Of a stretch of DNA of 64,000 nucleotides, positions 16,412 to 25,542 are shown piece after piece (position 1 is the first letter of the stretch; each line of letters starts with the position of its first letter). The stretch covers positions 1,054,001 to 1,118,000 of the forward strand of contig NZ_VRSW01000001.1 of NCBI RefSeq assembly GCF_008017445.1. Direction: 5' to 3'. The notes beneath the pieces are model-generated. The model saw nothing but the letters and a program-made list of their open reading frames with translations. It was not told the origin of the DNA and searched no databases. The DNA comes from Microbacterium mitrae. Its GTDB lineage: Bacteria > Actinomycetota > Actinomycetes > Actinomycetales > Microbacteriaceae. Made by a program: the position numbers and the translations under genes.

Positions 16412-17749
16412 GTGGCTAAGGCGCAAACCGCACCGACCGACCTGTTGCGCATTTCGATCGTGGGCGAAGGTCGGCGACTTGATGTTGCCATTCCGCGTCA
16501 GGTTCCGCTGATCGAGGTCATGCCCACTTTCGCGCGAAACCTCGGCCTGCTTGATGCCCGCATCACCACCACCGGGTATGTGCTGCAGCGCGTAGACGGA
16601 ACCCCGTTGAAGCCCGCAATGAGCGCTGGGGATCAAGATGTAGAGAGCGGAGACGTTCTCACTCTCAGCCGCGGCGGACTCGTCGCAACCCCGCGCGTCT
16701 ATGACGACATTGTCGAAGCGGTGCTCGATGTCACCGGTGCGCAGCATCCGTGGAGCGCGAAAGACAACGCCCGCACGGCGCTCGCCATCAGCCTGAGTTT
16801 CGTTGCCGTGTGCGCCGTACTGCTGCTCACCGGCGGGCGCGGCGAGCTGCTGCCCATCATCATCGGCGGCAGCGGGTTTGTGCTGCTTCTCGCCGTGAGC
16901 GCCTTCGTTTCACGCATGGGAGAAGGCGAAGCGGGTAGCTCACTAGGCTTGGCCGCCGCGGCGTTTGGCGCGCTCACGGCGTACCTCGCGGTTCCGGATT
17001 CCGCCAGCTTCTGGGGCTGGCCGATGGCCGCAGCCGGAGGCGGCGCGGTGCTTGGCGGCGCGGCCGCGCTGGCACTAAACCCGAGCCGACCCAGCGTGCA
17101 ATATGTTCCGCTCATCACGGGCGGCGCCATCGGGCTCGCCGGAGTCGCGGCCGCCATGTGGCCGTCATCGGCGTTCGCCTCATACACGGTGATGCTGGCG
17201 GTGACGGCGGTGCTCGCCAACGCCCTCCCCTGGCTCGCGCTCGGCTCCACGCAGATTCGGGTGATTTCGCCGCACACCGACGCCGAAGTTTTCGCCGACC
17301 CGGTGCCCATCAACACCGAAACGGTCTACAAGAAGACCGCGACCGGTCACCAGTCACTCACGGCGTTGCGCTGCGCGCTTGGCCTCGCGATGCTGATTGC
17401 GACGCCGCTGGTTGCCACCGGCAACGGCTGGTCAGTGTTGCTATGCGCCTTCGCATTCGTCGGCCTGATGTTCCCCGCACGCATGAGCTTCGCGCGCTCA
17501 CACGTGCTGGTGCTGCTGATTCTCGGCGCTCTCGGCATCGCGGTCACGAGTGTGGTGGCGGCGCTTTCGCAGCCCAACCTGGTTCCGGTGATGCTGATCG
17601 TTCTGGCAAGCGTTGCCGGCGCCACCATCGTGATCACCGTGCTTTCGCCGCGCGCGCGCCTTCGCCTCGCCCGACTCGCCGACACCGCAGAGGTGCTCGC
17701 GCTGGCCGGCATTCTTCCGCTCGGCATGATCGCCTCGGGGCTGGTGTAA
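16412..17749 (+). CDS. eccD: ESX/T7SS membrane protein EccD (copy 1)
   Basis: 445 aa from the GTG at 16412 (VAKAQTAPTDLL), chosen over an upstream ATG because AGAGGGGAC precedes it and the ubiquitin-like domain starts there. An N-terminal YukD/ubiquitin-like domain (about 10-85: LRISIVGEGRRLDVAIP, then SGDVLTLSRGG) is followed by about 11 hydrophobic segments. EccD dimers form the membrane rim of the ESX secretion pore. It begins a plus-strand operon with eccB and mycP, divergent from the substrate operon. A second EccD-like gene is at 27236-28609. Confidence 0.93.
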   Translation: MAKAQTAPTDLLRISIVGEGRRLDVAIPRQVPLIEVMPTFARNLGLLDARITTTGYVLQRVDGTPLKPAMSAGDQDVESGDVLTLSRGGLVATPRVYDDIVEAVLDVTGAQHPWSAKDNARTALAISLSFVAVCAVLLLTGGRGELLPIIIGGSGFVLLLAVSAFVSRMGEGEAGSSLGLAAAAFGALTAYLAVPDSASFWGWPMAAAGGGAVLGGAAALALNPSRPSVQYVPLITGGAIGLAGVAAAMWPSSAFASYTVMLAVTAVLANALPWLALGSTQIRVISPHTDAEVFADPVPINTETVYKKTATGHQSLTALRCALGLAMLIATPLVATGNGWSVLLCAFAFVGLMFPARMSFARSHVLVLLILGALGIAVTSVVAALSQPNLVPVMLIVLASVAGATIVITVLSPRARLRLARLADTAEVLALAGILPLGMIASGLV

Positions 17750-17753
17750 GCGC

Positions 17754-19097
17754 GTGGCAAGCAAAAGCGACCTGCTTGACGCCCAAGGATTCTCCCGGCG
17801 TCGCCTGCTGACCGCGTTCGTCAGCGGAGCGCCTGGCGGGCGCGAACTGGAACCAGCAAAGCCGTTGCGAGGTGTGGTTGCGGGTATCTCGCTGTCGATC
17901 GTCGTGCTGCTGATCGGCCTGTTTATCAGCCTGATGCAAAAGGGTCTGCCCTCCGACTGGGGCAACGGCAAGCTGATCATCGATCAGTCGACTGGCTCAC
18001 GCTACGTGACCGTCGACGATGAGCTGTGGCCGATTCTGAACATCGCGAGCGCTCGACTCCTGCTGGAGCCTGATGCATCGGCCAAACCGATCGTGGTGAG
18101 CGGTGGATTGCTGACGGGCATTCCGGTGCGCGACACGATCGGCATTCCCGGCGCACCCGATACGATCCCCGCACCGGGCAAGCTCGTCAACACGGGCTGG
18201 ACTGCGTGCGTTGCCAACGAAACGGGTCAAATCGACACCCGCATCCTCTCCCAGCCGATCGCCAGCCAAACCGCACTCGACGAAGCCACCGTCGTCACGT
18301 TTGAAGACCGCATCTGGGTGATCTCAGGCGGACTGCGCATGGAGGTGCCTGCCTCGAGTGCCGACGCCATTCTTCGCGACGTTGGTCTTGGTTCCGCCCC
18401 GCAACACGTGGTGACAACCAACTGGCTGAACCTCTTCGAGGAGGGCGATGCGCTCGCGCCGCTGACGGTGGGTGGTGCGGGTGAGAAGCTCGCCGACTCG
18501 GAGTTGCGCGTCGGCGATGTGATCTTCACAACCACGACCGATGCATCGGTGCGATACCTTGTGCTGCGCGACGGGTCGCTCGCCGAACTCTCGCCGCTGG
18601 CATTTGCGCTGTACCAGCACGGTTCGTCGTACTCGGCAGAGCGCACCTTTGAGGTCGACGGCCCCGCAATCGCGTCGATGCCAAATACCTCAACTCCGGT
18701 AACCTCGGCCGACTGGCCGCGCGCAACATTCACGATGATGCCCGCGCAAGAGGCGCCGTGCGCATTGACGACAGACAATGACGGAACCGCGCAATCGGTG
18801 CTGGCATCGGTGGCAGATACTGACGAGCTCGCGCCTCAAACCATCGTTGAGCCGTCAATGGGCGCTCTGGTGAACGTGGCAGGCTTCGGTCAAGACGAGG
18901 GCGCGGTCACGTTGCTCATCGACTCGACCGCGACGAGCTACGCCATTCCCGGTGCCGACGAAAGCATTCTTGCCAAGCTCGGATACAGCTCGAGCGACGC
19001 AGGTACCGCTCTTGCGCCCTGGCTTCAGCTGTTCAACGGCGGCCCCGACCTCACCCAGGCGGCGGCCGGAGCGCGCAGCGATGGCTCGACGAAGTAG
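17754..19097 (+). CDS. eccB: ESX/T7SS core component EccB
   Basis: 447 aa from GTG at 17754, 4 bp after eccD. A short cytosolic N-terminus typical of EccB (MASKSDLLDAQGFSRRRLLTAFVSGAPGG broken by RRR, residues 1-29), one membrane helix at about 42-62, then a long extracytoplasmic domain with the EccB-type repeats (SGSRYVTVDDELWPILNIASARLLL; GIPGAPDTIPAPGKLV; WTACV). EccB links the inner-membrane pore to the outer side of the membrane. The single Cys in TACV and a second in APCAL could form the conserved disulfide. Followed 8 bp later by the mycosin gene. Confidence 0.94.
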   Translation: MASKSDLLDAQGFSRRRLLTAFVSGAPGGRELEPAKPLRGVVAGISLSIVVLLIGLFISLMQKGLPSDWGNGKLIIDQSTGSRYVTVDDELWPILNIASARLLLEPDASAKPIVVSGGLLTGIPVRDTIGIPGAPDTIPAPGKLVNTGWTACVANETGQIDTRILSQPIASQTALDEATVVTFEDRIWVISGGLRMEVPASSADAILRDVGLGSAPQHVVTTNWLNLFEEGDALAPLTVGGAGEKLADSELRVGDVIFTTTTDASVRYLVLRDGSLAELSPLAFALYQHGSSYSAERTFEVDGPAIASMPNTSTPVTSADWPRATFTMMPAQEAPCALTTDNDGTAQSVLASVADTDELAPQTIVEPSMGALVNVAGFGQDEGAVTLLIDSTATSYAIPGADESILAKLGYSSSDAGTALAPWLQLFNGGPDLTQAAAGARSDGSTK

Positions 19098-19105
19098 GGG
19101 CACTG

Positions 19106-20458
19106 ATGTCGCTGAGCAGTAAAGTTCGCGCAGGGCTTGCTGGCGCGGTCGTCGGCGTGCTGTGCCTGCTGTCGCTGCCTGCGTCTGCGGCGGTGGGGGT
19201 TTCTGGGGTTTCTGGGGTTTCTGGGGTGGTGGGGGCTTCTGGGGCGACTGGCGTTTCTGGGGCGACTGGCGTGGGCGCGAACATTCGCGATATGGCCGAG
19301 GCGGGCTCATGTCATGAGGGCAATCCGTCGTACATCTTGTTGGACTCCGGCATGCCCACCTTCAACGCGATGCAGGTAGCCTCCGCGTGGGACGTGAGTC
19401 GTGGTTCCGGCGTAACCGTCGCCATCGTCGACTCTGGTGTCAATGGTTCCGACCCCCGACTGCAGCGCGCACTTTTGCCCGGCATCAACCTGGTAAACGA
19501 CGGCACAGACCCGAACGGGTGGACCGATCTGTACGGCCACGGCACCGCGATTGCGGGGCAGATTGCGGCGCGACCGAGCGATGCGTCAACGCTCACGGGT
19601 CTCGCGCCGAATGTGAAGATCTTGCCCGTGCGGGTGTATGCCGCAACGGACGAGCAAACTGCCGAGGCCGGCCACGGGCTCACCACCGACCGCCTTGTTG
19701 CGGGAATCCGAGCGGCGGCCGATGCGGGCGCGCAGATTATCAACGTGTCGATCTCGAACGAGTCGGCGTCAGACGAAATCGATCAGGCTGTGGCGTATGC
19801 GACGTCCAAGGGTAGCCTCGTCGTGGCGAGCGCAGGCAATGTGCAGGGCGCGCTCGATGTGACGAGCGGCGGAACCACGCAGTTGCGGTATCCGGCTGCG
19901 TCTCCCGGGGCGCTGGGGGTTACGGCGTCGTCCGTGCCTGGAAACACCGTCACCGACGCCAGCGTGCATGGCGCTCACGTTGATATTGCGGCGCCGGGGC
20001 AGAGCATTCTCACGCTCGGGTTGAACACGGGTGACTGCGTGTACGCGGCCGATGCGCCGGCAACCAGCTATGCCACCGGATACATCAGCGCGGCGGCAGC
20101 GCTTGTCGCGGCGGAGTTTCCCAAGGAGACGCCGGAACAGTGGGCGTACCGGTTGACAGCGACCGCGCTGCGCGGCAACCCCGACCAGCGATCCGACGTC
20201 TCTGGCTGGGGAGTCGTGCAACCTTTTCAGGCGCTGACGATGGTTCCGGGCCCCGATACGCGCGGCCCAGCGTCACCCTTCTTTGACACCTCAGGCGAGG
20301 CAGAACCGGCACCGCCGATCGCCGTCGAGCCTCCAGGCAACCAGCACGCTGTAGACCTTGACCGGGTTGTGCTGATCGGCGTCTGCGCGTTCGGTTCGCT
20401 GGCGCTCGTGGGCTCTGTTGTGGCGTTCCGCAATCGCGGGGCCCGCGCCCGCGGGTAG
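19106..20458 (+). CDS. mycP: Mycosin, subtilisin-like serine protease of the ESX system
   Basis: 450 aa. Signal peptide (1-28, ASA), an unusual repeat segment (about 29-58) built from Gly-Val-Ser and Gly-Ala-Thr units, then the S8 domain with a complete triad: D109 (VAIVDSGV), H145 (YGHGTAIAG), S321 (ATSYATGY), and the oxyanion region SAGN. C-terminal membrane anchor (about 423-443) and a basic tail. Mycosins are membrane-anchored proteases needed for ESX secretion. Third gene of the eccD-eccB-mycP operon. The coding repeats at 19191-19275 consist of 9-nt GGGGTTTCT-like units, so length changes would keep the frame. Confidence 0.94.
   Translation: MSLSSKVRAGLAGAVVGVLCLLSLPASAAVGVSGVSGVSGVVGASGATGVSGATGVGANIRDMAEAGSCHEGNPSYILLDSGMPTFNAMQVASAWDVSRGSGVTVAIVDSGVNGSDPRLQRALLPGINLVNDGTDPNGWTDLYGHGTAIAGQIAARPSDASTLTGLAPNVKILPVRVYAATDEQTAEAGHGLTTDRLVAGIRAAADAGAQIINVSISNESASDEIDQAVAYATSKGSLVVASAGNVQGALDVTSGGTTQLRYPAASPGALGVTASSVPGNTVTDASVHGAHVDIAAPGQSILTLGLNTGDCVYAADAPATSYATGYISAAAALVAAEFPKETPEQWAYRLTATALRGNPDQRSDVSGWGVVQPFQALTMVPGPDTRGPASPFFDTSGEAEPAPPIAVEPPGNQHAVDLDRVVLIGVCAFGSLALVGSVVAFRNRGARARG
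19191..19275 (+). repeat. 9-nt tandem repeats within mycP
   Basis: Imperfect tandem copies of GGGGTTTCT and GGGGCGACTGGCGTTTCT encode Gly-Val-Ser and Gly-Ala-Thr runs between signal peptide and protease domain. Confidence 0.75.
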
Positions 20459-20520
20459 GGGTTGCGAGTTTGCGCCCGCGGGTAGGGGTTGCGGGTGCGG
20501 GTAGGGGGTTGCGGGGGTTC
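20450..20520 (+). repeat. Short direct repeats after mycP
   Basis: GCCCGCGGGTAGGGGTTGCG occurs twice, followed by partial copies GTGCGGGTAGGGGGTTGCGG. The first copy covers the mycP stop codon. No terminator-like hairpin with T-tract was found. Confidence 0.6.
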
Positions 20521-20631
20521 GTTGTGCTGATCCTTTGCCGGGGTGCCTGGCGCGGGACCTCTGGGTGTTGCGGGGCGCGTCGAGCTCGGTCGTTTGCGGG
20601 ATGACCGACGGGCGTCAACATTAGAAAATCA

Positions 20632-20647
20632 TAGAACATTTGTACTA
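20632..20647. promoter_or_regulatory. Degenerate LexA (SOS)-like box upstream of the DUF222 remnant
   Basis: TAGAACATTTGTACTA is one substitution away from the GAAC-N4-GTTC core of the actinobacterial LexA box. It lies 29 bp before the ATG of the DUF222 gene, a family known to include LexA-controlled members in mycobacteria. A larger inverted repeat ACATTAG / CTAATGT (20618-20651) overlaps it. Confidence 0.45.
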
Positions 20648-20675
20648 ATGTCTACCCACCGTGAGATAATTAAAC

Positions 20676-21635
20676 ATGGCATTGACCGACGAACTTCGAG
20701 ATCTTCTCCCCACACTGAGTGGGCGCGAAGCGAGCGTCGTCGTGAGTGAAGCCGAGGAGATTGCCTCATCGAAAGCGTTTGAAGCCGAGCTCGGTGCGCT
20801 GAGCGATACCCGGTTGCGGGCGCTGAAAGACGAGATGGTGGCGGTTCAGCGTCGATGGGCCGCAATGATGCAGACCATGACCGGACTGGTTGCGCGGCGT
20901 TCGCGCCGCGAGTTTGGCCACCGCGGGTTCGCCGCGAAAGAGGGGCATCGCTCGGCAGTCACGCTGCTCCAAGACGACCTGGGAGTGAGCAAGGCCGAAG
21001 CGGCGCGACTCGTGCGCGTGGCCGAGGCCGTAATCGATGCCCCTGGCGTGGCCGGGGTGCCCGATAGCGAAACTTGTGACGCCGACCGTGTAGCCCAGGC
21101 GCAGGCTATCGCTGAGGGCGACGAGCCGTCCGTTGATGACGCTCCCAACAGCGAAGACCGGCGGTCCGGCGCTTCGACGACATCCCGACCGTGGCATGAA
21201 CCGCTGACACGGGCCGCGCGAGCAATGAAGCTCAGCACAACCCAGTTCAACGCCATCATGAGCGGCCTCGGAGAGCCACCTCAACTTCGACGCGATCTTG
21301 ATGGCCAGCCAATCGACGAGGATGGCCAGCCATTGCGGGCACGCGGCGCCGACGCGGACGAAGACGCCGATACGCAGATGAATGCTGCTGCAGCCGATGA
21401 ATTCGACGCAAGCGCGATTGAAGCGTGGCGGCTCGCGGCCGAATCACTTGTCGACGAAGCAAGCATCCGGACGGTGAGTGACGAGCGCTTTCAGGACAGT
21501 GCGTTTCACGGGCATCCTTTGGTTTTTTGCCAATGGTACTGCCCAGGCACCCCAACCGCGCGCCGAGTTTCTCCTAGCCGTTCTGACCAGGCACGTAGGC
21601 CAGCTGGGCGGCGAAATGCCCGGCATCGCGGCTGA
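20676..21635 (+). pseudogene. DUF222 (13E12-type, HNH-endonuclease-associated) gene, probably truncated at its 3' end
   Basis: 319 codons. The first 265 residues look like the helical DUF222 region (LTGLVARRSRREFGHRGFAA, KAEAARLVRVAEAV, RAARAMKLSTTQFNAIMSGLG) seen in front of HNH endonuclease domains. No HNH Cys/His motif follows. The last 50 or so residues (after VSDERFQD) have lost family character and run 62 bp into the 3' end of convergent eccC. Full family members are usually well over 400 residues, so the C-terminal nuclease part seems to have been deleted where the gene meets eccC. It may still be expressed as a truncated protein. An SOS-like box lies upstream. Confidence 0.65.
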
Positions 21636-24600
21636 CCACCTGCGCGCGACCCGGCTCACTCGGAACCGGCTTCACACGGCCAATCAGCCCACCCTCTTCC
21701 GGCGAACCGCTCAGCAGAATGCCCGTGACGCCCAGGTCGGCGAAGCGCTGCAAAATCGGGTCGAACGCGGCACGACTAGCACCACCAGAGCGACGCGCAA
21801 CGACGACGTGCAAGCCGAGGTCGCTCGCCTGCGCAAGTAGCCCCTGCAACACAGCGGCTGGGTTGCCCTGACTGGTCGCTACAAGGTCGTAGTCGTCGAT
21901 GAGAATGAAGCCCTCTGCTCCCGTCCACCACGAACGGTTTCGCAACTCCTCCGGCGTGACGTTGGGGCCAGGCATACGCGTCTGGAAGAACGCGGTCAGC
22001 TCTTGCAGGCCACTGGTCGCCATATCGTGCGAGGTCAGGTACGCGCCGAGATACTCGGGCGGAACCTCGCCAAGGTTTGCGCGGCGGTAGTCGACCATGA
22101 AGATCTTCGCCTTATCCGACGGATACAGGCGCATGATCTCGTGAGCAATCGCACGCAAGAACGACGACTTGCCCGAGTCGGAGTCACCGTACAAGAACAG
22201 GTGCGATTCGTTGCGCAAATCCAAGCCAAACGGCGCCAGCTGCGTCTCTTCCACGCCGAGGAGGATGCGCGGGTCGTCTGCGGGGGCAAGAGCACGCACC
22301 TCGTCGAGCGAAATCATCGTCGGCAGCAGACGCAGCTTCGGGCCACGCGGTCCCTGCCAGGCCTCAGACATGCGCGCCACAAGATTCTCGATGCCGTCAG
22401 CCAACGTCTCCGGCTGCTGATCGCCATCAATTCGCGGCAGCGCCGTAAGGGCGTGAAGCTTGGCCGAGGTGAGCGCCTGACCGGGCGAGTTCGCCGGCAC
22501 GTTCACCGCGATCTTGCGGTCGATCTCGCTGTCTGTCGGGTCACCCAAACGCAACTCAACGCGCGTCTGGATCGAATCCTTCAACGCCGCACGAATCTCC
22601 ATCCAGCGGTTCGCGGTGACCACAATGTGCACACCGAAACCGAGGCCGCGCGCGGCGATCGCCTGCAGACGCTGTTCCAGAATCTCAAACTCCTGGCGCA
22701 GCGTTCCCCAGCCGTCAACGAGCAAGAACACGTCACCAAAGCCATCGTCCACCCGCCCCTCGGCGCGGCGACGACGATACGTATCCATAGAGTCAATGCC
22801 GTTGTCGCGGAAGTACACTTCACGCGCGTTCAGCACGCCCTCAACCTCGGCGACCACGCGTCGCACGGCTTCTTCTTCGGTGCGCATGGCAACACCAGAA
22901 ACGTGCGGCAGATCCCGCATGCCGATGAAGCTACCGCCACCAAAGTCGAGCACGTAGAACTGCACTTCAAGCGGCGTTGCGGTCAGCGAGAGCGACGCCA
23001 CCAGGGTGCGTAGCAGCGTCGACTTTCCGCTCAGCGGTCCGCCGACAATGAGCATGTTTCCGCCCGCGCCGGCGAGCGAAACGGTGAGCTGCTCGCGGCG
23101 CTGTTCCAACGGAATATCGACGATGCCCAGCGGAACCGTCAGGCCGCCTCGCGAACGCCAGGTCGGGGAGATGAGTCCAAGCTTGGGGTCTACAGCCAGG
23201 TCGCTCATCAGGTGATCAAGCGTCGCCGGAACCTTCAGCGGCGGCAACCACACCTTGTGGGCGAGCGGGCCGCGGCCGGTCATGCGCTCCACCGCGATGT
23301 CAATGGTGGCGCGCTCTTCAGCCGGCCCCTGCGGCACGATTACCGCGGCGTCGTCACTGTCTTCATCGATGTCCAACGGCTGTGCACCAGCGGTGAACAG
23401 GGCGATGTCGCGCGAATAGTCACGCACCACCTCCTCTTCCTGCTTGCCGTGCTTCATGATCGTCTTCGGCGGGCCAGAAACGTACGCGGCGCGGAACTGC
23501 GTCATCGTTTCGGTATCCGACTTCAGATAGCCGACACCTGGTTCCTGCGGCAACGTGTACGCGTCGGGAACACCGAGCACGGTGCGCGACTCGGCGGCCG
23601 AGAAGGTACGCAAACCAACGCGGTACGACAGGTAGGTGTCCAATCCGCGCAGCTTTCCCTCCTCCAAACGCTGCGAGGCAAGCAACAGGTGAATCTGCAA
23701 CGAACGACCCACGCGGCCGATGTTGATAAAGCTCTCCACGAACTCGGGCTTCGCCGCGAGCAGCTCCGAGAACTCATCGGCGATGATCAGCAGCGCGGGC
23801 AGTGGCGCCAGATCCGTGCGGCCATTGCGGCGCGCCTTTTCGTAATCGTTGACGTTGGCGAAGTTGCCGGCAGCGCGCAGCAACTCCTGTCGCCGCACCA
23901 CCTCACCGGTCAGCGCATCCTGGAAGCGATCGACGAGACCAACCTCGCTACCGAGGTTAGTGATCACGGCCGACACATGCGGCATATCGGCCATGCCAGA
24001 GAACGTCGCGCCACCCTTAAAGTCCACGAGCACGAGGTTCAGTTGTTCCGGCGAGTGCGTCAGCACAAGCGACAACAGCAGCGTGCGCAACACCTCAGAC
24101 TTACCCGAACCGGTGGCACCGATCAGCACACCGTGCGGGCCCATGCCCTGCTCGGCCGCCTCCTTGAGGTCAAGGTAGATCGGCGCGCCCTCCGTGGTCT
24201 GGCCAATGGGCACGCGCAGGCGGTCGCGCTTGGGGCGCCGCGCCCACGCCTTGTCAAAGTCAATCTCACGCACATCCGGCATGTGCAGCAGGTCGGTCAG
24301 CTCCGCCTGCCCAACGATGCGCTGATCATCGCCCGCACCCACGGGTTCCGCCGAGTACAGCGGCAGCAGTCGGCGAGCGGTCGCCTCCGCCTCCGCGATC
24401 GACATCGCGTCGGGGTTCACGAATTCGGAGCGGGTGCGCACGCGTACCAGCTCAACACCGCGATCTTTGCCCGTCGAAGCAAACGCGAGGCGCATGCGAC
24501 GCGGGTCTTCCAGCGTCTCCCACATCGCGGGCATCTCAATAACGGTGAAGCCGGCGAGAGGGTCGGAACCAATGAGCGGCTCAGAATGCGAAATGGCAAC

Positions 24601-25542
24601 GCCGTCAACCAGCACAATTACGTGACGGCCCTGGCGAACCTCGGGAGAAAAGCGCGGCGCCTCTGACACCTCGCTCGGCAACAGGTCGCGCAGCTCGTCG
24701 AATGACGACACGATCATGCGCGCGGGGCCCACCTTGTCACGCACCCGCGGCGACGCGGCGTGGGGCAGCCACTTCACCCATTCCCACTGGTCGGCGTATG
24801 CGGGGTCGGTCACCACCGCGATCAGCACGTCTTCCGGGGCGTGAAAAGTTGCCACACTCATCACCATGGAGCGAGCGAGCGAACGCACCGCCTCCTCGTC
24901 GTTGCCGACGATTTCAACGCGCGCGTAGTCGGTGAGGGAGATGGTTGCCGGCAGATCTTTCTGCATCTCGTGCGTCAGCATCAACCGGTGAGCCGCAGAG
25001 GCGGCCACCGGGTCAAGCTGCGCGAGCGACGGCAGAGGCGGCGCCTCCAGCGCCAAGCACAGCGGCTGATCATTGGTTCCGATGCGCGTCAGCAGGTAGT
25101 CGTCGTCACCGGCAGAGCGCTCCCACACTCGAGCGCCCTCTTCAACCAAGAAGGTCAGCGTCGACGGATCTGGTGACACCCAGTTGCCGTTGCGGCGCTG
25201 CTGGTCGGCCGCAGTGCGGACGGTTTCACGCAACTCACCGAGATAGGCAAGATACTCGCGACGAGCAGCCAAAACCTCACTGTTGCGCTGCGAACGCTGA
25301 CGCCATCCATTCACGGCAACAAAGCCGAGCGCCGACATCAAGAACACGCCAGCCGTCAAGAATCCGGTTGGTTTCGGGTTCATCGTGACCACCATCACGA
25401 CGGCACCGAGGCTACCGAGCATCGGCAGCAGCGACGTCATCAGGCCGCTGGCGCCCTCTTTTTCTTGCAGTTCCGGCGGCGCCTCCAGCGTGACCTTGCC
25501 TGAGGGCACGCGGGGCGGGGCCAGGCGCGAGGGACGACTCAT
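21574..25542 (-). CDS. eccC: ESX/T7SS FtsK/SpoIIIE-type ATPase EccC
   Basis: 1,322 aa in one chain (EccCa and EccCb fused). Two N-terminal membrane helices (about 35-85), then three ATPase domains. Walker A sequences are GATGSGKSE (about 470), GGPLSGKST (about 832) and GDSDSGKSS (about 1117). Walker B-like sequences are LIIADEF, FLLVDGWG and FILIDDYD. EccC recognises substrate tails and drives export. The first domain keeps canonical residues, whereas domain 2 has VDGW in place of an acidic DE pair. ATGA overlap with the upstream RDD/FHA gene. Last gene of the long minus-strand run that starts at the Ser/Thr kinase. Its 3' end overlaps the DUF222 remnant. Confidence 0.96.
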   Translation of the reverse strand: MSRPSRLAPPRVPSGKVTLEAPPELQEKEGASGLMTSLLPMLGSLGAVVMVVTMNPKPTGFLTAGVFLMSALGFVAVNGWRQRSQRNSEVLAARREYLAYLGELRETVRTAADQQRRNGNWVSPDPSTLTFLVEEGARVWERSAGDDDYLLTRIGTNDQPLCLALEAPPLPSLAQLDPVAASAAHRLMLTHEMQKDLPATISLTDYARVEIVGNDEEAVRSLARSMVMSVATFHAPEDVLIAVVTDPAYADQWEWVKWLPHAASPRVRDKVGPARMIVSSFDELRDLLPSEVSEAPRFSPEVRQGRHVIVLVDGVAISHSEPLIGSDPLAGFTVIEMPAMWETLEDPRRMRLAFASTGKDRGVELVRVRTRSEFVNPDAMSIAEAEATARRLLPLYSAEPVGAGDDQRIVGQAELTDLLHMPDVREIDFDKAWARRPKRDRLRVPIGQTTEGAPIYLDLKEAAEQGMGPHGVLIGATGSGKSEVLRTLLLSLVLTHSPEQLNLVLVDFKGGATFSGMADMPHVSAVITNLGSEVGLVDRFQDALTGEVVRRQELLRAAGNFANVNDYEKARRNGRTDLAPLPALLIIADEFSELLAAKPEFVESFINIGRVGRSLQIHLLLASQRLEEGKLRGLDTYLSYRVGLRTFSAAESRTVLGVPDAYTLPQEPGVGYLKSDTETMTQFRAAYVSGPPKTIMKHGKQEEEVVRDYSRDIALFTAGAQPLDIDEDSDDAAVIVPQGPAEERATIDIAVERMTGRGPLAHKVWLPPLKVPATLDHLMSDLAVDPKLGLISPTWRSRGGLTVPLGIVDIPLEQRREQLTVSLAGAGGNMLIVGGPLSGKSTLLRTLVASLSLTATPLEVQFYVLDFGGGSFIGMRDLPHVSGVAMRTEEEAVRRVVAEVEGVLNAREVYFRDNGIDSMDTYRRRRAEGRVDDGFGDVFLLVDGWGTLRQEFEILEQRLQAIAARGLGFGVHIVVTANRWMEIRAALKDSIQTRVELRLGDPTDSEIDRKIAVNVPANSPGQALTSAKLHALTALPRIDGDQQPETLADGIENLVARMSEAWQGPRGPKLRLLPTMISLDEVRALAPADDPRILLGVEETQLAPFGLDLRNESHLFLYGDSDSGKSSFLRAIAHEIMRLYPSDKAKIFMVDYRRANLGEVPPEYLGAYLTSHDMATSGLQELTAFFQTRMPGPNVTPEELRNRSWWTGAEGFILIDDYDLVATSQGNPAAVLQGLLAQASDLGLHVVVARRSGGASRAAFDPILQRFADLGVTGILLSGSPEEGGLIGRVKPVPSEPGRAQVVSRDAGHFAAQLAYVPGQNG

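Noticed and set aside
8224..21635. Genomic-island or prophage boundaries around the T7SS locus
   Set aside because: No integrase, tRNA, attachment-site repeat or phage gene was seen, and base composition looks like the flanks by eye.
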